Source of the DNA: a bacterium
Lineage (GTDB): Bacteria; JAMCPX01
Assembly (NCBI GenBank): GCA_021789095.1
Contig: JAJYJX010000107.1
Coordinates: 1-8,730 of the forward strand
Reading direction: 5' to 3'
Length of the DNA stretch: 8,730 nucleotides
Positions 1 to 5,833 of this stretch are shown piece after piece. The position numbers and the translations under genes are program-made. Every line of letters begins with the position of its first letter. Position 1 is the first letter of the stretch. Under the pieces are notes generated by a model that was given only the letters and a program-made list of their open reading frames with translations, did no database searches and was not told the origin of the DNA.

Positions 1-106
1 ACAAATCCTGAAGAGAATGTGTTATACCGGACTCACGACGGCCTGTCTCGAAAACTCTACCACTCTGCTGCCTATAAAGCCCAAGTATCAAGAATGGGAC
101 ATCCTT

Positions 107-997
107 CTACTTATTAACAGCCACAATATCATAATGACAATGTGTAAAATCTCCTTCTTCTGCTATAATCTTTCTATCAACAGCATGTGTTACTATATAG
201 CCCAATGCATAAAGATAACTTACCAATGCTTTAGCGGATGAGTTAAAATGCTTTAAATTGTTATCATCTAATTCAATAAATAATATAGGTTTTTGTAATT
301 TAATAATTTTTTCAGCCCCTTTTAACACATTCACCTCATAGCCTTCTGTATCTATTTTTATTAGATCTACTTTTTTAAAATCTGTAGTTTTTATGAAATC
401 ATCTAAAACTATTATTTCAGCATTCTTGCCTTGCTTTATTTGCATTGTCGGTGCCGTACAAACTCTGTTTTTACCTGCATTATTTTCAGTCACTTTTTCT
501 ACATAAACATCCTCCGCCTTACTTCCGCAACCTTTTTTTACCAGCTGTATATTTAAAAAAGTATTTAATTCACAATTTCTTTTTAATTTTTTAAAATTAT
601 CTGAGTCTATCTCAAAGCTTAACACCCTGCCTGAACTACCGCATCGTTGGGCTGCACTTAAGGTCACAGCTCCAACATTAGCCCCTACATCAATTACAAA
701 AAAACCTTGTTTTATTAGTGACAATAATGTATTTCTGCTGGCTTCTTCAAAGCCCCAATAAATATACCATTCGACAAGATCACTTATGTCTAATTCAAAA
801 TAGATATCATTTACTTTAATTGTTCTTATAACACCCTTTTTATATTGATAATGGTTTGGAGGTAGTTTTGTTACCAAAGTCCCAAATTCTTTCCCTGCAG
901 TAAACTGCCTGAGTAATTCTTCTAATGATTTCACTAAAAAAATACTCCTGAAGATGTCGAATATTTTTGTTTTAATACTGAGCTTGTCTTCGCTCAT
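107..997 (-). CDS. FkbM family SAM-dependent methyltransferase
   Basis: Predicted S-adenosylmethionine-dependent methyltransferase of the FkbM family (296 aa from the ATG), which often O-methylates sugars or other polar groups in glycan and natural-product clusters. Visible signatures: glycine-rich SAM motif I VIDVGANVG (about residues 101-109), the acidic residue of motif II in LSFEID (about 127-132), and the family hallmark LIKIDTEGYE (about 212-221), followed by VLKGAE and PILFIELDD. There is no signal peptide or membrane span. A GTG codon directly precedes the ATG (998-1000) and could be used. I prefer the ATG at 995-997 because it overlaps an upstream stop as TGATG, typical of translational coupling. 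An AAGGA lies 15 nt upstream, somewhat far. The acceptor is unknown, but the flippase and second methyltransferase nearby suggest a surface glycan. The gene is AT-rich compared with the right half of the window. Confidence 0.9.
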   Translation of the reverse strand: MSEDKLSIKTKIFDIFRSIFLVKSLEELLRQFTAGKEFGTLVTKLPPNHYQYKKGVIRTIKVNDIYFELDISDLVEWYIYWGFEEASRNTLLSLIKQGFFVIDVGANVGAVTLSAAQRCGSSGRVLSFEIDSDNFKKLKRNCELNTFLNIQLVKKGCGSKAEDVYVEKVTENNAGKNRVCTAPTMQIKQGKNAEIIVLDDFIKTTDFKKVDLIKIDTEGYEVNVLKGAEKIIKLQKPILFIELDDNNLKHFNSSAKALVSYLYALGYIVTHAVDRKIIAEEGDFTHCHYDIVAVNK

Positions 998-1188
998 CAC
1001 GATTGTTCTATATCCTTCAAAATGTGATCGACAAGTTTAAATTGGATCTCTTTCTTACTTCCCAAGACTCTTTCGTCTGTTCTTTTAATACCGCTGCATT
1101 CATGTAGTTTTAGATACCATAAAAAAATTGACATATGCAAGTAAAAAGAATTTATTGCTGTCTTTTTACGTATATAAAAGATACCTAC
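997..1188 (-). pseudogene. 3' remnant of a gene that was upstream of the FkbM methyltransferase
   Basis: On the minus strand an open frame runs from 1188 to a TGA at 999-997. It ends in a plausible protein tail (LGSKKEIQFKLVDHILKDIE, then QS and stop), with an aromatic stretch FYLHMSIFLWYLKL earlier. The TGA shares its A with the ATG of the FkbM gene, the junction expected of two genes in one operon. Upstream, the frame stops at 1191-1189, exactly where the IS200/IS605-like hairpin end begins, and no continuation is found beyond the scar. I infer the C-terminal part of a larger gene, perhaps a glycosyltransferase or another methyltransferase of the glycan cluster, cut off by a transposon-linked rearrangement. 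The family is not recognised. An alternative is a 45-codon mini-gene from the ATG at 1134, but it has no ribosome binding site. Confidence 0.45.
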
Positions 1189-1195
1189 TCAATTA

Positions 1196-1216
1196 CCCTC
1201 GCCTCTAAGGCGAGGG
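1196..1216. repeat. GC-rich hairpin, presumed end of the IS200/IS605-like element
   Basis: CCCTCGCCT (1196-1204) and AGGCGAGGG (1208-1216) form a perfect 9-bp stem with a 3-nt loop. It is followed by GTTT, and on the other strand by TAATTGAG. The block AAGGCGAGGGGTTT recurs at 1502-1515. The hairpin could also act as a weak terminator, but no long T tract follows on either strand. A second small palindrome (CGGC...GCCG, 1230-1242) sits just inside it. Confidence 0.6.
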
Positions 1217-1270
1217 GTTTATAGCATGCCGGCTTGAAGCCGACTTTAACCGTTTCTCGCCCTTCTGAAC

Positions 1271-1387
1271 GTCATTCCCGCGAAAGCGGGAATCCAGTCT
1301 CTCCTTTCTTCACCTTGCAGAACGGGAAACAAAAAACTGGATTCCTGCTCAAGAATACCTCCGAAGAAGCTCACGGGCAGGAATGAC
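1271..1387. repeat. Nested palindromic repeat with dRS3-like core (GTCATTCCCGC... type)
   Basis: A 117-bp repeat-like unit bounded by GTCATTCC (1271-1278) and its complement GGAATGAC (1380-1387). Inside, ATTCCCGC (1274-1281) and GCGGGAAT (1286-1293) pair around a GAAA loop. GGAATCCAG (1289-1297) is complementary to CTGGATTCC (1337-1345), and ATTCCTGC (1341-1348) to GCAGGAAT (1377-1384). The 20-bp core fits the published neisserial dRS3 pattern ATTCCC-N8-GGGAAT. Similar units are scattered in many proteobacterial and related genomes, where reading through them gives the familiar false peptide DWIPAFAGMT, which is present here on the minus strand. It is probably a non-autonomous mobile palindrome that landed inside the IS-like scar. 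Confidence 0.7.
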
Positions 1388-1482
1388 AGACTTTTTCTAT
1401 GGTAATTACAATCATAGTGATTCAGATGCTCATGGTCGCCATATGTAGTTTTTACCGAAGTAAAATCATGGCTACCATTTCG
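1388..1482 (-). pseudogene. Possible fragment of an IS200-type TnpA N-terminus
   Basis: The minus strand between the inner hairpin (1493-1510) and the nested palindrome reads YGDHEHLNHYDCNYHRKSL in one frame. The segment HYDCNYH resembles the start of IS200-type Y1 transposases, where a pattern like [YW]NCxYH is followed by a hydrophobic strand and KYRR. Here the hydrophobic strand is missing and the frame then runs into the palindromic repeat at 1387. The fragment is very short and no catalytic residues (HUH motif, catalytic Tyr) are present. The call depends mainly on its position next to IS200/IS605-like hairpins and could be coincidence. Confidence 0.25.
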
Positions 1483-1492
1483 CAAAACTTCG

Positions 1493-1510
1493 CTTCGCCT
1501 GAAGGCGAGG
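1493..1510. repeat. Second copy of the IS-end hairpin, direct orientation
   Basis: CTTCGCC (1493-1499) pairs with GGCGAGG (1504-1510), with one G-T wobble and a TGAA loop. It is followed by GGTTTCAACC. The AAGGCGAGGGGTTT block at 1502-1515 is identical to 1207-1220 and in the same orientation. A further small stem (TCCC 1522-1525 with GGGA 1531-1534) follows. Together with the copy at 1196-1216 it brackets the scar. Confidence 0.5.
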
Positions 1511-1578
1511 GGTTTCAACCATCCCCGAACGGGACACTAATTTGACATCATCCAAACATTTTGTTACCAATAACGCAA

Positions 1579-2646
1579 ATGGATATGAAAATAGAAACTG
1601 AAGAACTCAGTGTCTGTCCTGTGTGTGGTTCCATGAAAAAGGAATTTCTCTTTAAAAACACAGACAGGTTGCATGGAATATCAGGGGAATTCGGGTTAAC
1701 CCAATGTAGAAATTGTAAAGCTGTTTATCTTTCTCCAAGACCGAGTATAAAATCATTACCTTTGTATTACCCTGACGATTACCCTCCTCACCAATTGAAT
1801 CCATTGAGACCCTCTGGATTTCTGCAACGTATAAAAGAACATTTAAGGAATACAATAATTTACAACAGGTACCATTATAAAAACTTTCAGCATAAACCAA
1901 GGATAGAACCACATATCCTTGGAACATTCTTAACGTATATGTTTTTCTTTTTTGCGGAAAGAGCGAGGTATCACCTTCCCAAGGCATTATTCCCTCCTTA
2001 TATCAAAGATGGCAAAGCACTTGATATTGGGTGCGGAGCTGGTCATTTCCTGATTATCTTAAAAGATTTGGGCTTAAAAGTTTATGGTGTAGAGCCGTCT
2101 GAAAAGGCCGCGAATATAGGAAGAGAAAAATTAGGGGTTGATATAAAAACAGGCACTTTGCTTGATCATAAATTTCCGGATAACTACTTCCATTTTATTA
2201 CAATGAACCATGTGCTCGAACATCTACATAATCCTGTTGAGGTGTTATCAGAGGCAAATAGGATACTTCACCCAAACGGTATGCTCAGGATACAGACACC
2301 AAATATAGATGCTTATGGATATAAAAGGTTTTGGAAAAACTGGTTCCCTATAGACACACCAAGACATTTAATCATTTACTCAAAACAAAGCATTGCCGGG
2401 TTGGCAGATAAAACAGGATTAAAATTAAAGGCATTTTCTACCACTCATACAAGAAGTGTACTTTATAGGTCGTTAGAATATGAAATACGAGATAAAAATA
2501 ATAATTATAAAGACTTTGGGACCACTGGACAATATACATTTTCTCAAAAACTGTTTATCAATGCATTAGACCTGTATGAAAGGATGCTGATACTATCGGG
2601 CAAAGATGCAGGTGAAGAATTGCAGGCAGTGCTGGCAAAAAAGTAA
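1579..2646 (+). CDS. Class I SAM-dependent methyltransferase with N-terminal Cys4 module
   Basis: Predicted methyltransferase of about 355 aa. The N-terminus carries a zinc-ribbon-like pair CPVC (residues 13-16) and CRNC (43-46), then AVYLSPRP, an arrangement common in methyltransferases of polysaccharide and sugar-modification clusters. The SAM-binding core follows: LDIGCGAGHF (about 148-157), the acidic motif II in VYGVEPS, then MNHVLEHLHNP (about 209-219) and the ILHPNGMLRIQTPN strand typical of Methyltransf_11/23 domains. After it comes WFPIDTPRHLIIYS, also usual in this subgroup. The frame is open from a TTG at 1561. I chose the ATG at 1579 (another ATG follows at 1585) because the cysteine module then starts close to the N-terminus. 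No Shine-Dalgarno sequence is visible at any of these starts. A TTGACA (1542-1547) lies just upstream but has no convincing -10 partner. It probably modifies the glycan exported by the flippase 41 nt downstream; the substrate is unknown. Confidence 0.85.
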   Translation: MDMKIETEELSVCPVCGSMKKEFLFKNTDRLHGISGEFGLTQCRNCKAVYLSPRPSIKSLPLYYPDDYPPHQLNPLRPSGFLQRIKEHLRNTIIYNRYHYKNFQHKPRIEPHILGTFLTYMFFFFAERARYHLPKALFPPYIKDGKALDIGCGAGHFLIILKDLGLKVYGVEPSEKAANIGREKLGVDIKTGTLLDHKFPDNYFHFITMNHVLEHLHNPVEVLSEANRILHPNGMLRIQTPNIDAYGYKRFWKNWFPIDTPRHLIIYSKQSIAGLADKTGLKLKAFSTTHTRSVLYRSLEYEIRDKNNNYKDFGTTGQYTFSQKLFINALDLYERMLILSGKDAGEELQAVLAKK

Positions 2647-2687
2647 ATCTGCTTTACAATTGTCTATTTTAACAATATCTCTTTTTT

Positions 2688-4226
2688 ATGCCTTTATCTA
2701 AAACTTTGATAAAAAATGCATTAAGTAATTATGCAGGTTTCTTCGTCTCTGCACTTGTGGCTCTGTTTATATCACCTTTTGTTGTACATCATCTCGGCAA
2801 TGCAGCTTATGGATTATGGGCGCTTTTTCAATCTGTGTTTGGTTATTTTGGACTGCTTGATCTCGGTCTCGGCATATCTGTTATTAAGTACATTTCCCAG
2901 TTTCACGCTAAGAATGATCAACAATCTATAAATATATTCGGTTCAACCATACTCTTAGCATATTTAGTCATCGGCACTATTGCGCTTATTTTGGCTTTTT
3001 TAGCGGCACCATTTATAACACATATATTCAATATACCAATAGAGTTCAAGCATATTGCATTCTATGCTGTAATTATCAGCGGATTTAATACTGTTACCGT
3101 ATTTCCAATGGGATTCTTGATAAATAATTTATCTGCTCACCAAAGATATGATCTTACAAATCTGATAGGTATAATAAGATCTTTGATCTATGCCGTGAGC
3201 GTTGTTTTGCTGTTAAACTATGGTTTTGGCCTTTTATCATTATTCATGCTTAATCTTGTTTTATCTATCATAACCCTGCTTATCGCTTCATATTTGGTCC
3301 TGATAAAATATAAATTTGTAAATATAAAGTTAAACCTCTTTGATTTCGATATGCTCAAAATGGCTTATAAATATAGCATCTTTGCATTTTTAAATAGTAT
3401 ATCTGCACAGGTATTACTCAATATAGGCAATCTCATTATAAGCATTTTTCTTAGTGTTGAACTTGTTACGTATTATGCACTTGCATTCAGAGTAAACAAC
3501 ATAGTTCTTGGGATTATTGGCTCTGTTGTAGGCGTCACCCTGCCTGTGTATTCTTCTTTATGGGCTGTCAATGATAAAGAAAAGATCAGATTTACCTATC
3601 TGGAAATAACAAAGGGGATTATTCTGCTCTCTTTACCCATTTCAATGGTAGCAATAATATACAACGCATCTATTATGAATGTATGGATAGGTCCAGGTTA
3701 TCATCTTGCCGCACTTACTCTTGTCTTTTTGACAGTAGTTTCTTTTATCCATTATATCGGAGGTTATGTTACGGGATTTTTATTATTTGGCATCGGTAAA
3801 CACAAAGCATTGTCTATTGCGAATGCTGTTGCCGCTGTTGCAAACCTTATCCTTGCCATAGGGTTAACTAAATTTATAGACATAAAATACGGACAAGGCT
3901 ACGGGGTTCTTGGCATACCCATTGCACTTGGTTTATCCATGAATGCTGTAGATATATTTTTCCTGCCATGGTATGTAAACCGGGTTATAGAGCTGGATAA
4001 TAGAATATATCTTAAGAACTTTATCAAGCCTGTTGTATTCATCATACCGGCAACCATTGCTGCCCTGCTGATAAAGTATTACTACGAACCCCATACATTG
4101 CTTATATTTGTGATCGAGAGTGCGATTATCGGGTTTACCTACTGGGGACTGTACTATTTGTTCGGACTGACGAAGGAAGAGAAGACGCGGTATCTTGGGT
4201 ACGTGAAGCAATTTGTGGGGAAATGA
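2688..4226 (+). CDS. Wzx/PST-type polysaccharide flippase (MOP superfamily)
   Basis: A very hydrophobic 512-residue protein with about 12-14 predicted membrane segments throughout, the usual length for lipid-linked oligosaccharide flippases of the MOP exporter superfamily. The N-terminus is characteristic: an amphipathic start (LSKTLIKNALSNY), a first span, then FISPFVVHHLGNAAYGLWAL and a FGLLDLGLGISVIKYIS segment, as in Wzx/RfbX-like proteins. The C-terminal half matches the polysaccharide-biosynthesis C-terminal domain type (HYIGGYVTGFLLFGIGKHK, then the asparagine- and alanine-rich ANAVAAVANLILAIGL). It is inferred to flip undecaprenyl-linked glycan units across the inner membrane. It lies 41 nt after the methyltransferase and is presumably co-transcribed. 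The ATG is preceded by a T-rich tract with no Shine-Dalgarno, so translation may be coupled or weak. It ends in convergent orientation to the operon on the right. A teichuronic-acid or exopolysaccharide exporter is an alternative. Confidence 0.88.
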   Translation: MPLSKTLIKNALSNYAGFFVSALVALFISPFVVHHLGNAAYGLWALFQSVFGYFGLLDLGLGISVIKYISQFHAKNDQQSINIFGSTILLAYLVIGTIALILAFLAAPFITHIFNIPIEFKHIAFYAVIISGFNTVTVFPMGFLINNLSAHQRYDLTNLIGIIRSLIYAVSVVLLLNYGFGLLSLFMLNLVLSIITLLIASYLVLIKYKFVNIKLNLFDFDMLKMAYKYSIFAFLNSISAQVLLNIGNLIISIFLSVELVTYYALAFRVNNIVLGIIGSVVGVTLPVYSSLWAVNDKEKIRFTYLEITKGIILLSLPISMVAIIYNASIMNVWIGPGYHLAALTLVFLTVVSFIHYIGGYVTGFLLFGIGKHKALSIANAVAAVANLILAIGLTKFIDIKYGQGYGVLGIPIALGLSMNAVDIFFLPWYVNRVIELDNRIYLKNFIKPVVFIIPATIAALLIKYYYEPHTLLIFVIESAIIGFTYWGLYYLFGLTKEEKTRYLGYVKQFVGK

Positions 4227-4241
4227 TTTGGTAAGTCCTTC

Positions 4242-4436
4242 CTAAGGCTTAAGCTTTTCGATAACGGTTTTTGCGACTTTAAAACAATCCTTCCCTGCAT
4301 TTGCATCATCCGGAAGTCCCCCAGGGAACCATACGAACATAATATATATTCCATTGGAAGGCGTCAAGGGATACAGATTCCGATACTCCGTTCAGTTACG
4401 AATCCAAGCTTATAATCCTGTCACTCTTAACTCCAT
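4242..4436 (-). pseudogene. Decayed small gene behind the VWA gene
   Basis: The minus strand of the 221-nt gap between convergent genes holds protein-like sequence. From an ATG at 4436, preceded by AAAGG only 2 nt away, the frame reads MELRVTGL and then meets TAA (4412-4410) and TGA (4394-4392). The same frame resumes with YPLTPSNGIYIM, FVWFPGGLPDDANAGKDCF and VAKTVIEKLKP, and stops at TAG 4244-4242. A shifted frame between about 4418 and 4370 reads YKLGFVTERSIGICIP, so two compensating one-base indels would give one continuous protein of about 64 residues. I infer a recently decayed small gene, or an intact one with sequence errors. The family is not recognised. It starts 12 nt after the VWA stop, so it was probably the last gene of that operon. 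Confidence 0.4.
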
Positions 4437-4447
4437 CACCTTTGTTC

Positions 4448-5833
4448 TTAGAGCGTCAACAGCGACTGCAGGGCTGTTACGAGCTCCCTCAAAGTCCTTA
4501 CGATAAACAGTTCATCCGTGTACTGACTGTACAGGTTCATTTCGCTGTCGCCTGTATACCATGAATACTGGTCATCCGGGGTAAACCAGAGGATGTCCTT
4601 TACCTTTTTTTTCAGCAAGGCGAGTTCCTCATCGCCCGGGTACTGATAGTTTGTCCTGCCGTCACCTATTATAAGCAGCCTTGTTTTGGATGTTATCAAA
4701 CCAAGGTATTTTTTTGTAAATTGTTTCAATACGTTTCCGTAGTCTGTATACGTCCTTGCTTCCCTGTAGTCCGCAAATATCCTGTCAACAAGTTCGTCCG
4801 CGGGTTTTGATTTAACGAGCAATGTTATATCTTTGATGTCCGATACGAACACAAATACCCTGAGCTTTTTAAATGTATCTTTTACTATTGCTATAAACTG
4901 CATGAAAAACCTTGCATAGTTGCGCATCGAACCCGAGATATCGCAAATAACGATTAACGGAGACTCAAGTTTTTTGATCTTGCTGTATCCGAGCTGGATA
5001 AGCATGTCCCTTCCTGCGTTAAGCCTTAATGTCTGTCTTACAGAAACATTGCTCGTAAGAATACCATACTGTCTCCTTTTTATATCCTCCCTGAAATGCA
5101 GTGCCATACGTTTTATGATCCGGTTGATAGTGTCTATGTCCTTTTTTGACAAAAATGACAACGGGATGTCCCATAATTCCTTTTCACCTGCTTTCGGCTC
5201 GTTACTATGCAGAGAAGCTATGGAACCCGTTACCTTTGCGGCGTTCAGGAGGAACTCGGAAATGTTCCGCCGTATGAATACCAGCATATTTTCGAGTGCA
5301 GCAGTTATTTTCTGAATATCCTCCGGACACCAGCCGGCCAGTTCAAGGGCCTTCCCCAGCGCAACAAGCTCATTCTCCGGTTTTCCAAGCTCAAGTGCGT
5401 CAGTCATCAGCATATACCCGGAATTGAGCATCCTGTCTCCGTACCGGTTATGCATTTCCATGTAAAGTTCCTGCAGTCTTTTATAAAAAAGCTCCGGATG
5501 GCTGATCCATTCCGCCATGCGCGCAATTGTCGGGGCTGTCTCTTTCAGAATAAAAGGATCCAGACGCTTGATGCCCAGCATTTCGCCCAGCTTTTCCCAA
5601 TCTGCCGACGTATTGAGAAGAAAATCTATTATCTGCTGAAGGAGTACATACTGTTCCCTGTTCCTTGCCATGATAGGGATGATAAGCCTTTTCAGCGCTT
5701 CGTAGCTGTCGGGTACAGACTTCTCTATCATGAATGCTGTCTGGGCGAGCTCAACAGGGGAAACAGGCATCCCGAGGCCCGAAAGGAAATTATATACCTT
5801 ACCGGTAAGTTTTAATGATTCCTGGACTTCCAT
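4448..5833 (-). CDS. VWA-domain protein, CoxE/ViaA-like partner of MoxR ATPase
   Basis: A 461-residue protein with a largely alpha-helical N-terminal half (about 1-285) and a C-terminal von Willebrand factor A domain (about 290-460). The metal-ion-dependent adhesion site is complete: DISGS at 298-302 on the first strand (LIVICDISGSM), Thr363 in ARTYTDYG, and Asp391 in LLIIGDGRTN. There is no signal peptide or membrane span, so it should be cytoplasmic. Such proteins (VWA_CoxE type) act with MoxR AAA+ ATPases in pairs such as CoxD/CoxE, which help mature CO dehydrogenase, and RavA/ViaA. The ATPase gene directly upstream overlaps it by 22 nt. The ATG at 5833 has only a weak AAGGCG upstream, so expression probably depends on ribosomes finishing the ATPase gene. 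No CO dehydrogenase or other client gene is in view, so the substrate is open. Confidence 0.85.
   Translation of the reverse strand: MEVQESLKLTGKVYNFLSGLGMPVSPVELAQTAFMIEKSVPDSYEALKRLIIPIMARNREQYVLLQQIIDFLLNTSADWEKLGEMLGIKRLDPFILKETAPTIARMAEWISHPELFYKRLQELYMEMHNRYGDRMLNSGYMLMTDALELGKPENELVALGKALELAGWCPEDIQKITAALENMLVFIRRNISEFLLNAAKVTGSIASLHSNEPKAGEKELWDIPLSFLSKKDIDTINRIIKRMALHFREDIKRRQYGILTSNVSVRQTLRLNAGRDMLIQLGYSKIKKLESPLIVICDISGSMRNYARFFMQFIAIVKDTFKKLRVFVFVSDIKDITLLVKSKPADELVDRIFADYREARTYTDYGNVLKQFTKKYLGLITSKTRLLIIGDGRTNYQYPGDEELALLKKKVKDILWFTPDDQYSWYTGDSEMNLYSQYTDELFIVRTLRELVTALQSLLTL

Larger units (their letters stand above)
1187..1540 (-). mobile_element. Decayed IS200/IS605-type element or derived miniature element
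   Basis: This gene-free stretch between two divergent genes holds two hairpins in the same orientation, at 1196-1216 and 1493-1510, both carrying the block AAGGCGAGGGGTTT. On the minus strand each reads AAACCCCTCGCCTT..., and the 1187-1220 copy continues as GGGTAATTGAG. From memory this matches the general form of IS200/IS605/IS1341 right ends, where a C-rich/G-rich hairpin is followed by a short AT-containing terminus. IS200/IS605 elements have subterminal hairpins on one strand in direct orientation rather than terminal inverted repeats, which fits. Between the hairpins are a short TnpA-like reading frame and a nested palindromic repeat. No intact transposase is present. The outer boundaries are approximate, and the left end (near 1540) is poorly defined. 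Confidence 0.45.

Noticed and set aside
1-106. Open minus-strand frame directly after the FkbM stop, running to the window edge
   Set aside because: About 35 codons, with no ATG or GTG start and no recognisable motif. It cannot be told from chance; a neighbouring gene may lie beyond the edge.
1128-1156. TTGACA with a 17-nt spacer and TTTATT on the plus strand, resembling a sigma-70 promoter
   Set aside because: The -10 matches only 4 of 6 positions, it lies inside the gene remnant, and it points into the scar with no gene for more than 400 nt. Chance is likely in AT-rich DNA.
1388-1482. Two small ATGG...CCAT palindromes as part of an array or operator
   Set aside because: Only 4-bp arms with different loops, no regular spacing and no further copies, so neither a CRISPR-like array nor a convincing operator.
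1246-1518. A 90-codon minus-strand open frame across the scar
   Set aside because: It is read through the palindromic repeat, giving the well-known false peptide DWIPAFAGMT, and through the second hairpin. It has no ribosome binding site or coherent protein character.
1542-1570. TTGACA just upstream of the Cys4-methyltransferase as its promoter
   Set aside because: No acceptable -10 hexamer at 16-18 nt spacing; the best candidate, TACCAA, is poor, and the start codon follows too closely.
2659-2687. ATTGT...ACAAT inverted repeat followed by a T tract between the methyltransferase and flippase genes, a possible terminator
   Set aside because: The stem has only 5 A/T-dominated pairs with an 8-nt loop, too weak for an intrinsic terminator.
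5207-5815. A long plus-strand open frame (about 200 codons) opposite the VWA gene
   Set aside because: It is antisense to a clear gene with intact MIDAS motifs. It has no recognisable motif and no promoter or ribosome binding site, so it is a reading-frame shadow.
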